Below, in pieces: positions 52,054 through 61,609 of a stretch of 64,000 nt of DNA. The translations under genes and the position numbers were made by a program. Each line of letters opens with the position of its first letter. The stretch's first letter is position 1. The notes below the pieces were generated by a model, which ran no database searches, was not told where the DNA came from, and saw only the letters and a list, made by a program, of their open reading frames with translations. The DNA is from Enterococcus_G camelliae (GTDB lineage Bacteria > Bacillota > Bacilli > Lactobacillales > Enterococcaceae), in the NCBI RefSeq assembly GCF_042685105.1, contig NZ_JBHUMO010000072.1, forward strand, positions 1-64,000. The letters are read 5' to 3'.

Positions 52054-54459
52054 TTAAATGAACGAGAGTGGTTCTTTATCAATCGAAAGAAACAGACCGT
52101 TTCTTTGGTCCATTTGGCTACGTTCGAGTAACTCTGTCAAATAGTTCGCCAATTGAGGCTCTCGCTTGTATTTGATAATAATTTGATAATAATACCGATT
52201 TTTTATGCGCATAATAGCATGCGGTGTTGGTCCCAAGATTTTGGCCTGCGAGCTCAACACGTGTTCAATTTCTCGGTAAACTTGAAACATTTTGCGTGCA
52301 GCTGGCTCTTCTTGTTCATGACTGGCTATTATTTTTACAGTGAAATAATACGGTGGGTAATCACTTTGGTGGCGAATCTGCATTTCCTCTTGATAGAATG
52401 CTTCATAATTCTGTTGTTTGGCTAACACAATCGCATGATGCTCAGGGTTAAATGTCTGGATAATCACTTCCCCGTGCTTCTGTGCTCTTCCTGCTCGCCC
52501 ACTTACCTGCGTGAGTAATTGGAAGGTTCGCTCACTTGCTCGAAAATCAGGTAAATTCAAAGAAGTGTCCGCATTTAATACACCAACTAACGTAATATCT
52601 GGAAAATCAAGTCCCTTGGCAATCATTTGGGTTCCTAATAGAATTGAGGCTTTTTTTTCCGAAAAGGCCCGCAAAATTCGTTCGTGGGCACCTTTTTTAC
52701 GAGTGGTATCCACATCCATCCGCAAGACATTCGCCTCAGGAAATAACTGAGTCAGCTCTTCTTCAACTTTTTGGGTTCCTGTGCCGTAATAGCGAATCTT
52801 TTCGCTACCACAACTAGGACAGTGATGAGGAATCCGTTCCTCATGACCACAATAGTGACAACGCATGGTTTTAGTATCCATATGTAGCGTCAAAGAAATG
52901 TCGCAATTCGGACAAGGAAGAACAAAGCCACAATCCCGGCACATTACGAAGGAAGAATATCCTCTACGATTGAGCATCAATACTACCTGCTCTTCTTTAT
53001 TCAAGCGATCTTGAATCTTTTCTTGAAGAATCCGTGAAAAAGTCGTTGTCTCTTTGCGAACAATTTCTTGTTTCATATCAATAATTTCGACACTAGGTAA
53101 GAGTGCATCTGGATTTCCACGCTTGGTTAAATGTAAAAATTGATACACCCCTTTTTGGGCGCGAGCCCTCGATTCAAGAGACGGTGTCGCACTTCCTAAA
53201 ACGACAGGACACTGGTGATAGTTGCTTCGCCAGATTGCCAAATCTCTTGCATGATAGCGGGGGGTTTCTTCTTGCTTATAACTGGACTCATGTTCTTCAT
53301 CAACCACAATTAATCCGATATTTTCTAAAGGAGCAAATACGGCTGAGCGGGCACCTACTACAACCTGTGCTTCGTTTCGCTCAATTTTGCGCCATTCATC
53401 ATATTTTTCTCCTTGGGATAGACCACTATGCAAAACAGCAACAGCTTCCCCAAATCGTCCCTTAAATCGTTCTACCATTTGAGGGGTCAATGCGATTTCT
53501 GGCACGAGCATCATTGCCGTTTTGCCATGTTCAAGAACATTGGCAATGGCTTGCAAATAGACTTCGGTTTTTCCACTCCCAGTTATTCCTTCAAGTAAGA
53601 ACGTTTGGCTCTGATTCGCGTCAGCAAGTGCTTGTACTGCAGCAGCTTGTTCGTCATTTAACTGTAAGGGTGTTGTTTTTGCAAATGTCTGTGCCGCATA
53701 GGGATCTCGATAAACTTCTTCTGCCTCCAGCCGCAACCAGCCATCCATTGCTGCTTGATTGATGACTGTTCGCGATAATCCTTCATCCAAATATTCTTGA
53801 AGGGTTCTCTTAGGAAATTGTGTTAATCGTTCAAGCAATTGAACTTTCCGCTTTGCTCCCTTACGAATCATTTGTGCAAACATCGGATAATTTTCACTCG
53901 TAACACAGGAATAGATCATTTTTACTGTCTGCACTCGGTTTTGCTTTTTAACCAAATAGCGGATATCAATCGTTCCTGCCATCCGCAATTGTTGAATCAA
54001 AGCTACGCCCATAACGTTGACTGCTTCTTCGTAGGGAACCACCGTATCGCTACCGAAAAAAGACTGCCACTCTTTTGGCAAGGACTCCGGAAGTAATAGT
54101 TGTATTTGCTTGGCATACTTTGCCTTTAAAACGCTTGGTAACATAGTTTGTAAACAAGTAATTTTAAAAGAATAGGTTTCTTCCTTCATATAATCCGCCA
54201 ACGCCAATAATTCCTGATTTAAAACAGGAGCTAAATCAAGAGGGTGAATCAAGTACTTCAATTCCTGCTGAGGGAATTGCTCTTGTTCATCAGTGACAGC
54301 AATCACAAATCCTTGAATATGGCGATTTCCTTTACCAAAAGGAACCTCTACCCGCATTCCCGGCTTGATTACTGACAGCATCTCCTCTGGAATCAGATAA
54401 GAAAATGGTTGATCGGTTTGCATCGTTGGTACATCGACAATAACTTGTGCAATAGTCAT
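52054..54459 (-). CDS. priA: Primosomal helicase PriA
   Basis: The 801-residue replication-restart helicase has an N-terminal DNA-binding part, Walker A GITGSGKTEVYL, VVDEEHESSYK, eight zinc-ligand cysteines (CRDCGFVLPCPNCD ... CHYCGH ... CPSCGS) and the helicase C-terminal GTQMIAKGLDFPDITLVG. The ATG at 54459 has AAGGAGG upstream. It is 13 bp before def. Confidence 0.96.
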   Translation of the reverse strand: MTIAQVIVDVPTMQTDQPFSYLIPEEMLSVIKPGMRVEVPFGKGNRHIQGFVIAVTDEQEQFPQQELKYLIHPLDLAPVLNQELLALADYMKEETYSFKITCLQTMLPSVLKAKYAKQIQLLLPESLPKEWQSFFGSDTVVPYEEAVNVMGVALIQQLRMAGTIDIRYLVKKQNRVQTVKMIYSCVTSENYPMFAQMIRKGAKRKVQLLERLTQFPKRTLQEYLDEGLSRTVINQAAMDGWLRLEAEEVYRDPYAAQTFAKTTPLQLNDEQAAAVQALADANQSQTFLLEGITGSGKTEVYLQAIANVLEHGKTAMMLVPEIALTPQMVERFKGRFGEAVAVLHSGLSQGEKYDEWRKIERNEAQVVVGARSAVFAPLENIGLIVVDEEHESSYKQEETPRYHARDLAIWRSNYHQCPVVLGSATPSLESRARAQKGVYQFLHLTKRGNPDALLPSVEIIDMKQEIVRKETTTFSRILQEKIQDRLNKEEQVVLMLNRRGYSSFVMCRDCGFVLPCPNCDISLTLHMDTKTMRCHYCGHEERIPHHCPSCGSEKIRYYGTGTQKVEEELTQLFPEANVLRMDVDTTRKKGAHERILRAFSEKKASILLGTQMIAKGLDFPDITLVGVLNADTSLNLPDFRASERTFQLLTQVSGRAGRAQKHGEVIIQTFNPEHHAIVLAKQQNYEAFYQEEMQIRHQSDYPPYYFTVKIIASHEQEEPAARKMFQVYREIEHVLSSQAKILGPTPHAIMRIKNRYYYQIIIKYKREPQLANYLTELLERSQMDQRNGLFLSIDKEPLSFI

Positions 54460-54573
54460 TTTCTTATCCTCCTTCGCGTTTACTCGCAGCTTCATTTTAC
54501 TAAAAAATCATTGATTTGTCTGTACCATTCCAATAATGGCTTGTTCAGCTAGTGTTCTTCTCAAAAAAAAGAA

Positions 54574-54604
54574 TGGACAGAGTATCATTCCTGCACTCTG
54601 CCCC
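54574..54604 (-). terminator. Hairpin between rpoZ and priA
   Basis: GGACAGAGT pairs with ACTCTGCCC with one mismatch across an 11-nt loop, and an A8 run on the left gives leftward U's. It could reduce read-through from gmk-rpoZ into priA. Confidence 0.6.
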
Positions 54605-54609
54605 CAATA

Positions 54610-54915
54610 TTATAGTTTTTGTTCTTGCTTGATTCGTTTCTCTAAATCTTTTTGCTCTTGTTCCATTTGTGCTTTTTTCTCTTCAGCTTCTAACTTCAAA
54701 CGTGCGCGCTTGACTTCTGGATGGGGATCAATCACGACCGTTTCTGCATCAATTTCTTCTAATGCTTTCCCAACACTTTTTACAGAATCAAACTTTTCCA
54801 AAGTTGGCTGTGCACCAGCATCTAACTCATGGGCCCGTTTACTAGCTAGGATGACTAATGAATATTTTGAGTTCACTTGGTTTAAAAGTGAATCAATTGA
54901 AGGTTTTAACATCAT
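54610..54915 (-). CDS. rpoZ: RNA polymerase omega subunit
   Basis: The 101-residue protein has the conserved start MLKPSIDSLLNQVNSKYSLVILASKRAHELD, the RpoZ core, and a long charged C-terminal helix. It aids beta' folding in RNA polymerase. It lies 4 bp after gmk, the usual gene order. Confidence 0.94.
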   Translation of the reverse strand: MMLKPSIDSLLNQVNSKYSLVILASKRAHELDAGAQPTLEKFDSVKSVGKALEEIDAETVVIDPHPEVKRARLKLEAEEKKAQMEQEQKDLEKRIKQEQKL

Positions 54916-54919
54916 TGTA

Positions 54920-55534
54920 CTACAACTCCTCTAACATTTTTCGATACTTTCCAATTACTCGCTCCACACGGAAATGTTCCGCTTCAATAATTTCTTTCAC
55001 ACGCTTGACTGCTTTAGGGACTTCATCATTCACTACCGCATAATCATACAGTGCCATCATTTCAATTTCTTCGCGCGCTACTCGCATTCGCTCGTCAATC
55101 ACGTCAATCGCATCTGTTCCACGACCAACAATCCTTGAGCGCAACTCACTTAAATCTGGTGGCGTGAGAAAAATAAACACCCCATCGGGCACTTTTTCTT
55201 TCACTTGACGTGCACCTTGCACTTCAATTTCAAGAAAAACATCCTTCCCTTGATCCAATGTTTGTTGGACATAAGACAATGGCGTGCCATAGTAGTTTCC
55301 AACATATTCGGCATACTCTAGCATTTCACCAGCCGCAATCAATGCTTCAAATTCTTCCCGTGTTCGAAAATAATAATCAATGCCTTCTGTTTCGCCCACA
55401 CGCATCTTGCGAGTTGTCATCGAAATCGAATAGTGAAAATCATTGTCTGCACTATCAAAAATGGCTTTTCTAACCGTACCTTTTCCCACTCCTGATGGTC
55501 CAGACAAAACAATTAATAATCCTCGTTCAGTCAT
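54920..55534 (-). CDS. gmk: Guanylate kinase
   Basis: The 204-residue enzyme converts GMP and ATP to GDP and ADP. P-loop GPSGVGKGTVRK is at residues 12-23; the GMP site SMTTRKMRVGETEGIDYYF follows. It is the first gene of the rpoZ-priA-def-fmt-rsmB-ireP-ireK run. Confidence 0.96.
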   Translation of the reverse strand: MTERGLLIVLSGPSGVGKGTVRKAIFDSADNDFHYSISMTTRKMRVGETEGIDYYFRTREEFEALIAAGEMLEYAEYVGNYYGTPLSYVQQTLDQGKDVFLEIEVQGARQVKEKVPDGVFIFLTPPDLSELRSRIVGRGTDAIDVIDERMRVAREEIEMMALYDYAVVNDEVPKAVKRVKEIIEAEHFRVERVIGKYRKMLEEL

Positions 55535-55671
55535 AACGACGTCCTCTCATCCAAAAAAATCTACTTAACGTCTATTTTGCACTTTTTTCTCGCAAGTTTC
55601 AAGACTAACTTGGAAATAGCAAATAAAAATAACACAAACTGTCCTAAACAATCAGATTAATAGGTAAGCTT

Positions 55672-56553
55672 CTATTCTACATTCTGAACTTGTTCGCGCA
55701 TCTTTTCAAGGATGGTTTTTAGTTGAACGACTTCATTTTTGATTTCAATCACAGCTGATTTTGATCCAATTGTATTTACTTCACGATTCATTTCTTGAAT
55801 GAGAAAATCCAACTCTCGTCCAACAGGCTCTGTTTTTGCTAACAATTGATCCAACTTTAACAAATGTACGGTCAGACGATCGAGCTCTTCATGAATATCG
55901 CCTCGTTCAATGAGTAAGGCAATTTCTGTTAACAATCTCGCTTCATCTGCTTCTTGGTCTAAGCGCTCAATGATTTTTTTGGTCAAGCGTTCTTGATATT
56001 CTTGCTCATACGTTTGATAAAAACCACGCAACTGTTCGAGAGTGCTTGCTAATGCAGCTTTTTGCTCTTGCATGATTTTTTTCAAAAGCAATCCCTCTTG
56101 CTGACGACTAGCCGCAACTGCCAGCAAAGCTTCGTCAAAAGTGGCTAAAACAACTGGCAAAAATTGGTCTTCTTCTATCGGCTGTTCATGCAGCACGAAG
56201 AATTGGTCTTGCATGATTAATGATTGAACCAGTGCTTGCTTTGCAATGGGCACACCAAAGCGCCGTTCACTTTCCTGCTCGGCTTCTTCCACGATAGCAG
56301 TGATGGTTTCCCAGTCAATCATCACTTCCTTGGCATGCTGTGCTCGCTCCGTAACCGTGATAAACACATCCACTCGACCTCTTGCCAGATGGTTTTTCGT
56401 TGCGTTTCTCAGCCTGTGTTCTGCTTCATTGAGAATACGCGGCATCCGAAATTGGATATCCAGAAACCGTTGATTTACTGTTTTTATTTCAATATCGATG
56501 GTCACCTGATTCGTTTGTGCTTGAGCTTTCCCAAAACCTGTCATACTTCTCAT
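55672..56553 (-). CDS. yicC: YicC-family endoribonuclease
   Basis: The 293-residue protein has the family start MRSMTGFG and the C-terminal DUF1732 part with GRELDFLIQEMNREVNTIGSKS. YicC of E. coli is an RNase. The ATG at 56553 has GGAG 8 nt upstream. It is 13 bp after the PC4-like gene and is probably co-transcribed with it. Confidence 0.9.
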   Translation of the reverse strand: MRSMTGFGKAQAQTNQVTIDIEIKTVNQRFLDIQFRMPRILNEAEHRLRNATKNHLARGRVDVFITVTERAQHAKEVMIDWETITAIVEEAEQESERRFGVPIAKQALVQSLIMQDQFFVLHEQPIEEDQFLPVVLATFDEALLAVAASRQQEGLLLKKIMQEQKAALASTLEQLRGFYQTYEQEYQERLTKKIIERLDQEADEARLLTEIALLIERGDIHEELDRLTVHLLKLDQLLAKTEPVGRELDFLIQEMNREVNTIGSKSAVIEIKNEVVQLKTILEKMREQVQNVE

Positions 56554-56566
56554 GATCAAAACTCCA

Positions 56567-56785
56567 TTACATACTGGTTAGTATTTTTTTTAATTCCGCT
56601 AATTCTTCATTCGTTAGTGTCAGGCCCTTGCCCATTTTTTCATGATTTGGCGCCCAATCCCGTAAATCAAATTTAGGTGGTCGGCCATTCCAACTAACCA
56701 AATTCAATTCTTTTTGCCAGCCTTGCGCATTGGTTGATAACACGCCAATCTCTTCAACGATTTCGTAATGAAACTCATTTGCCAT
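56567..56785 (-). CDS. PC4-like single-stranded DNA-binding protein (YdbC family)
   Basis: The 72-residue protein matches the YdbC family: FHYEIVEEIGVLSTNAQGWQKELNLVSWNGRPPKFDLRDW, a PC4/whirly-like fold that binds single-stranded DNA. GAGGAG lies before the ATG at 56785. Its target in the cell is unknown. Confidence 0.85.
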   Translation of the reverse strand: MANEFHYEIVEEIGVLSTNAQGWQKELNLVSWNGRPPKFDLRDWAPNHEKMGKGLTLTNEELAELKKILTSM

Positions 56786-56828
56786 TTTGCTCACTCCTCA
56801 CTTCTTTACTATTAGATACGCAAGCAAA

Positions 56829-57542
56829 TCAAAATGTTTTTTGGGTCATCTCAAACGCTTGTAGCATTTCTTTGTTTGCTTCTTTTACAGGAGTAACAGC
56901 TGTCAGTTCACCCTGGACAACAATCCGCGTTTCGCCGCTCATTTCTCCACAAGTGATTAAGGTTACTATTTTCTTAGTTGGTATTTCATCCAATACTTCC
57001 ACTTGCGTTGGCTGAATGCGATCTTTTCTATAAACTTGGTAGGTATAAATTGATTGCAAATCCGTTAAATAAACCACGGCACCTGTCTCTACCTTATCCA
57101 AGGGGGTAAAAAGCAAATCTTGTCGATCGGTGCGATGACTCGCCAAAGCATAGTTCCCAATGCCCATTTTTTGAGTAGGGCTGAATGTCCCAGCACCATA
57201 TAAAAGTGCTTCATTGGAGACTCCCTTAAAAATGGGTAAATTAATTGAAACACTAGGAATCGCTATTCCTCCAATAACAGGTAGCGTTTTGTTTGTTAAT
57301 TGTGCTTCTAGCACCGCTTGTGTACTAATTGGTTCAACAGCATCAAAATCAAATGACGCTGCTTTTTTTTCATTCTGTTCTATGGTTTTTCTTGAAATTT
57401 TCGATAATTCATATTGTGCGGTTCGTTGTGCCATTGCCCACGAACGAATTTGATTATTGAAAATCAAAGCGAGGCCAACAACAAATACTAGTAGTAACAA
57501 TATATTGACCAACCAATGCCGAAAACGTCCAGGTCGTTTCAT
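56829..57542 (-). CDS. srtA: Class A sortase
   Basis: The 237-residue sortase has one N-terminal membrane segment (about 8-30), catalytic His in ALASHRTD, catalytic Cys in TLITCGEMSGE and Arg in TRIVVQGEL. It joins LPxTG proteins to the cell wall. It is monocistronic, with no LPxTG protein next to it, as expected for the housekeeping enzyme. Confidence 0.93.
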   Translation of the reverse strand: MKRPGRFRHWLVNILLLLVFVVGLALIFNNQIRSWAMAQRTAQYELSKISRKTIEQNEKKAASFDFDAVEPISTQAVLEAQLTNKTLPVIGGIAIPSVSINLPIFKGVSNEALLYGAGTFSPTQKMGIGNYALASHRTDRQDLLFTPLDKVETGAVVYLTDLQSIYTYQVYRKDRIQPTQVEVLDEIPTKKIVTLITCGEMSGETRIVVQGELTAVTPVKEANKEMLQAFEMTQKTF

Positions 57543-57709
57543 TCATTGTCATCCTTTCGTTTCTTTATGATACCATGCTTATGAAAAAAAAGTAAGATTA
57601 CAAAGATTGCTGAAATTTTGGAATGGTTGTAATCTAATTTTAACGGAAAAAATTCATATTTTGTTGTAAAATATACTAAGGATCGTTTGCGATGAAAGGG
57701 AGGAGACGC

Positions 57710-58471
57710 ATGAATCAATCGGTGTATGTCCACATTGATACAACAAGTAATGTCGTGGTAACGCGCGGGATTCAAGCCAAAGATTTTCATTTGGGTGTCG
57801 TTCATCCTCCTAAAAATTTGTTGTTGCTTAATCCTGCAACAGAATATGGTGACTATGAAACTCATACTGGCTTGAAAATCATTCGGGGTTCGAATGCCGT
57901 TGATCGTTACGCCCAATTGGTCACAAAGGGTCGCATGAATGAAGAGAATAAATGGATTGATTTCACCGATGTCTCCATGCTTAAGGAACTTTCACCTTTG
58001 GAGATTTCAGAGTTGCTCTATTTTGGACATATGCGTAACCATCTTCATTCCCCTTTTTTTTATAAATTACAAAATAATTTTGTCTATTTCGATCTACCGC
58101 ATGATGTGTCTCGTGTCTACTATCGTTATTTGGATGAATTTTATCACATTCTCTCAGGACGCATTAAACGCCTAGCGCTAGAAAAGATAAATGAAAAGCG
58201 TTCCTTCTTCAAACGACCGGCTCCCATTGAGAATTTACCAGTAGAAATACTAAAAGACTTGAGAGAACCTATGAAAGAGGGCATGATTTTTTGTTTTCAG
58301 CAAATTTTGCAAGATAACACACGAATACGTATCCCTCTTTATTTTGCAGAAGAAGAACTTGCCTCTTCGAATAACGTTTCAAGTGAGATGGTTATCGGCA
58401 ATCTATGTTACCAATTGACTAGCCGCACATGGTCATTAGAATTAGAAGAAAAGAATTTATTATTCATTTAA
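57710..58471 (+). CDS. Unknown soluble protein
   Basis: The 253-residue protein has no signal peptide, membrane segment or motif I recognise. The middle (LSPLEISELLYFGHMRNHLHSPFFYKLQNNFVYF, shown in part) is rich in aromatic and His residues. GGGAGGAG precedes the ATG at 57710. It is a single gene between the divergent sortase and a strong terminator. I can say only that it is probably conserved in related cocci. Confidence 0.6.
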   Translation: MNQSVYVHIDTTSNVVVTRGIQAKDFHLGVVHPPKNLLLLNPATEYGDYETHTGLKIIRGSNAVDRYAQLVTKGRMNEENKWIDFTDVSMLKELSPLEISELLYFGHMRNHLHSPFFYKLQNNFVYFDLPHDVSRVYYRYLDEFYHILSGRIKRLALEKINEKRSFFKRPAPIENLPVEILKDLREPMKEGMIFCFQQILQDNTRIRIPLYFAEEELASSNNVSSEMVIGNLCYQLTSRTWSLELEEKNLLFI

Positions 58472-58517
58472 AAAACGAGTATCCTCTACTAATAATAGTG
58501 AAGCATGCTCGTTTTTT
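58471..58517. terminator. Bidirectional terminator
   Basis: AAAAACGAGTAT pairs with ATGCTCGTTTTT (one G-U pair), with a smaller inner hairpin. It lies between convergent genes and touches the stop at 58517. Confidence 0.8.
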
Positions 58518-59536
58518 TATTTCGATAGAACCGCATTGGTTTTGGCAGTTAATTTTTCAATCAACGCTTGTCCATCGGCAAATGTGGGATTGTTTTTCGT
58601 TAGCACAGCAATAAGATAGGATTCCTTCCCCGCTTTATCTAAATCAAATTTTCCAATACTATTCACAATCCAACCATCTTCATCTTGTAACCAACCATTT
58701 TTCAAATACACATTCGCTGCACCTTGACTAATCCCCCAGACTTGACTGTCTGTGACAGTATTCATTAATGTTTGCAAATAAGTCTGGCTATTGGTTGTTA
58801 AATAATCAGATGGCTCAAATATTGCGGATAGTAACTTTAATTGATCCTCGGCAGTTGTCTGAGTATACCCCCAAGCATCAGTATCTACAGTTGTATTTGT
58901 CATTGCTAACGCTTGATAAATTGCGGAAAGACTACTGTATCCACCCAAATCATTAGTCAAGAGGGTCGTTGCCGCATCATTATCACTTTCTTCAATCATG
59001 GCTGTTAGAAGATCAGCTTGTGTGCTAGAGAGTGTAACTTGAGCCATTGCATTGTTATGTAAGAGTTCTGCAGCAATGCTTACTTTCACAATGCTAGCAG
59101 TAGCAAAAGTCGATTGCGTAGTTGTGTAGGAAACTACTTGACCATCATTTTGCAAAATAGCAATGGCAAATTCACCGCTATCTTTTTGGTCGACTGATTG
59201 CCAAGCAGTTCGTAATTCGCGCTTTATTTCTGAATGGTTCGTATGAACGTTCTTCTTGTCATTGGTCGCATTGGTCTTATTTGACACGGTTTCTTTATTG
59301 GTGATTAACCCGGATAGTGTTGTCGAAAAGACGGTCGTATCTTTCACTACAATCCCGATAGACACAAGAACAAGCACAAACAACCAGAGCCAGCGTATCC
59401 GTTTTTTGTTCGTTTTCTTTTTCCAAAAAATAAAGCTGCCAACCACTATAACTAGTATGATGGGAATCAGCCAAAGGTTTGTATCCCCGTTTGTAAAAAG
59501 AGCAGTTCGTACTATGCTTCCTATCCTACTCAACAC
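58517..59536 (-). CDS. Membrane-anchored class A beta-lactamase-fold serine hydrolase
   Basis: The 339-residue protein has two N-terminal membrane segments (about 20-38 and 48-65) and an outer catalytic domain. SxxK appears as TASIVK, SDN as ESDND, and the KTG triad is replaced by KNG in YLKNGW. The fold fits serine beta-lactamases and DD-peptidases. I do not see the deacylating Glu, so it is more likely a cell-wall enzyme than a drug-degrading one. That is an inference. Confidence 0.78.
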   Translation of the reverse strand: MLSRIGSIVRTALFTNGDTNLWLIPIILVIVVGSFIFWKKKTNKKRIRWLWLFVLVLVSIGIVVKDTTVFSTTLSGLITNKETVSNKTNATNDKKNVHTNHSEIKRELRTAWQSVDQKDSGEFAIAILQNDGQVVSYTTTQSTFATASIVKVSIAAELLHNNAMAQVTLSSTQADLLTAMIEESDNDAATTLLTNDLGGYSSLSAIYQALAMTNTTVDTDAWGYTQTTAEDQLKLLSAIFEPSDYLTTNSQTYLQTLMNTVTDSQVWGISQGAANVYLKNGWLQDEDGWIVNSIGKFDLDKAGKESYLIAVLTKNNPTFADGQALIEKLTAKTNAVLSK

Positions 59537-59567
59537 TGAATCCCTCCTTTTCTTTGATAAATTGTTG

Positions 59568-60125
59568 TTAGGTTCGTTGTTTCAAGTGACAGTTATCCTC
59601 ATGATCGTTCACTAATCCAATTGCTTGCATAAAAGCATAGACCGTCTTAGAACCTACAAATTGAAACCCGCGTGCTTTTAGATTACGACTAATCTCTTGT
59701 GATAGTGCCGTTTCACTTGGAACATCTGCAGGCGTGACAATAGCATGTACAATGGGCTGTTGGTCCACAAAAGACCAAATGTATTGATCAAACGTTCCAT
59801 ACTCCGCTTGAATGACTAACAAACATTGGGCATTATGAATAATAGCCTCAATTTTTTTACGATAGCGAATCACCGCTGGATTTTGCATGAGTTCTTCCAC
59901 ATCTGTAGGTTGCATGTCAGCAACTTTTTGAATAGACCAATCAAAAAAGCCACTCGTCAACGCTGCCCGTTTTTTGAGGACAATTGCCCAACTCAAGCCA
60001 GCTTGAAAAATTTCAAGCGACAAAGCCTCAAACAATTTTTGATCTTCGTGTACTGGTCGTCCCCATTCAAGATTGTGGTAACTTTGCATTGTCTCTGAGA
60101 CTTTTGCCCATTCACAGCATTCCAT
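59568..60125 (-). CDS. tag: DNA-3-methyladenine glycosylase I
   Basis: The 185-residue base-excision enzyme starts MECCEWAKVSE, carries EWGRPVHED, and has C-terminal zinc ligands in NDHEDNCHLK. It removes 3-methyladenine from DNA. The ATG at 60125 follows AGGAG; longer in-frame starts have no ribosome site. Confidence 0.92.
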   Translation of the reverse strand: MECCEWAKVSETMQSYHNLEWGRPVHEDQKLFEALSLEIFQAGLSWAIVLKKRAALTSGFFDWSIQKVADMQPTDVEELMQNPAVIRYRKKIEAIIHNAQCLLVIQAEYGTFDQYIWSFVDQQPIVHAIVTPADVPSETALSQEISRNLKARGFQFVGSKTVYAFMQAIGLVNDHEDNCHLKQRT

Positions 60126-60221
60126 TTTCATGCTCCTTCTTTTTTTTATCATTGAAAGGATACCAAACAATCCCTTATAAGTTTAATGAAATGCTTTTTT
60201 CCTTAAATAAACCATAAAAAA

Positions 60222-60246
60222 GAAGGACTAATGAAACTAGTCCTTC
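60222..60246 (-). terminator. Terminator of the metQNI-oxidase operon
   Basis: GAAGGACTA (60222-60230) pairs perfectly with TAGTCCTTC (60238-60246), and the A run on its left gives leftward U's. Confidence 0.75.
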
Positions 60247-60268
60247 GAAAAGTTGTATTTTTTTGCGA

Positions 60269-61594
60269 TTAATCAAAAATTTTGCCTGGATTCAAACGAT
60301 TTTGCGGATCCAATGTCTGCTTGATCTGTTGCATCACTTGTAATTTCACTGGATCAATCGCCTCACGAAAATATGGCTTCTTCAATAATCCAATCCCATG
60401 TTCAGCGGAAGGAAGCCCTCCTCGTTTCGCAACTTCTTGATAAATTTGATGCAAAACCACGTCCAATCGTTTCTCCCACTCGGCTTGAACGAGTCCTTCT
60501 CTCAATAAGCAAATGTGGATATTGCCATCGCCGGCATGACCGAAAAAGACAGCTCGCAAATTGGATTGTAGACACACCACCCTTAAACGCTTAATCGTTG
60601 CTGTTATTTTGTTAATTGGGACAACGATATCCAGTGGTTCCTGTTGTGTCACATCTTCAATTCCCGCGCCAATCGCTCCTCTCAAGCGCCAAATACGTAG
60701 GCTTTCCTCATTCGTTAACGAACGGAACGACTGCTTCTTCCACGATTCACTTGCTTCGCTCATTTGTTCCAATTGCTGTGTCAGACTTTCTTCATCCGGT
60801 CCATCAAGGGTTATCAATAAAAAACACTCACCTTTAATAGCCAAAAACGCTTCTTTGAGAAATTTTTCAGCATATTGTATGGCTTCTCGATCAAAAAATT
60901 CCAACGCAGCGGGTTGCAAGGACGACCCTAAAATTTGATAGACAACGGGGGCCAAATCATCCAAATGTTCAAAACCAATTAACACACTGACAGTCACAGC
61001 TGGCTTTGGTCGAAGTTTCAAGCCTAGCTCGGTAATCACACCAAGCGTTCCTTCCGAACCAATAAATAAATCTTTCAAATCATAACCAGAACTATCTTTA
61101 TTGTTTAAACTCCCAACGGTTAATTTCCGGCCATCTGCCAAAAAAACGACCATACTCCGAATATTTTCACGCGTAACTCCATACTTAACAGCACGCATGC
61201 CACCTGCATTCGTAGCAGCAGTCCCACCAATTGTGGCTTGCTTAGACCCAGGATCAGGCGCATAGAAGTAAGCGGTAGAGGCTAGGTATGCTTGAATTTC
61301 CGCCAATGTTACACCTGCTTGCACTTGCAACGTCAGAGTTTCTTCATCCAATGCTAAAATTTTACGATAGTTTGCAAGTGAGAGGAGCCACTCCCCATTT
61401 TGAGGAAACGTTGCGCCAGTTAAACCCGTAGAAGCTCCCACTGTAATAATAGGTTGTTGGGCCTCTGCCGCTTGTAACAAATACTCAGCAATTTCTGTCT
61501 CTGTTTCTGGAAAAGCAATTCTATCCGCTTTTCCTTTCTCACCTGTAACCCGGTGTGTAGTATATTTTTCAGGTACAGTCTGTGTAACCTCCAT
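60269..61594 (-). CDS. GlcD-like FAD-dependent oxidase
   Basis: The 441-residue flavoprotein has an FAD-binding type 4 domain (VGASTGLTGATFP, then GGTAATNAGGMRAVKYG) and the glycolate/lactate oxidase C-terminal domain (VFFGHAGDGNIHICL; AEHGIGLLKKPYF). It oxidises a 2-hydroxy acid such as D-lactate or glycolate. It lies 15 bp after the methionine transporter permease; whether it uses a methionine-linked 2-hydroxy acid is an open guess. Confidence 0.85.
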   Translation of the reverse strand: MEVTQTVPEKYTTHRVTGEKGKADRIAFPETETEIAEYLLQAAEAQQPIITVGASTGLTGATFPQNGEWLLSLANYRKILALDEETLTLQVQAGVTLAEIQAYLASTAYFYAPDPGSKQATIGGTAATNAGGMRAVKYGVTRENIRSMVVFLADGRKLTVGSLNNKDSSGYDLKDLFIGSEGTLGVITELGLKLRPKPAVTVSVLIGFEHLDDLAPVVYQILGSSLQPAALEFFDREAIQYAEKFLKEAFLAIKGECFLLITLDGPDEESLTQQLEQMSEASESWKKQSFRSLTNEESLRIWRLRGAIGAGIEDVTQQEPLDIVVPINKITATIKRLRVVCLQSNLRAVFFGHAGDGNIHICLLREGLVQAEWEKRLDVVLHQIYQEVAKRGGLPSAEHGIGLLKKPYFREAIDPVKLQVMQQIKQTLDPQNRLNPGKIFD

Positions 61595-61609
61595 ACCAAA
61601 TCCATCTCC

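Noticed and set aside
55535..55671. A gene or RNA in the gmk-yicC gap
   Set aside because: No frame, no strong hairpin and no clear promoter visible in 137 bp.
58517..59536. Calling the hydrolase a beta-lactamase resistance gene
   Set aside because: The KTG box is changed to KNG, a deacylating Glu is not evident, and the membrane anchoring fits wall enzymes as well.
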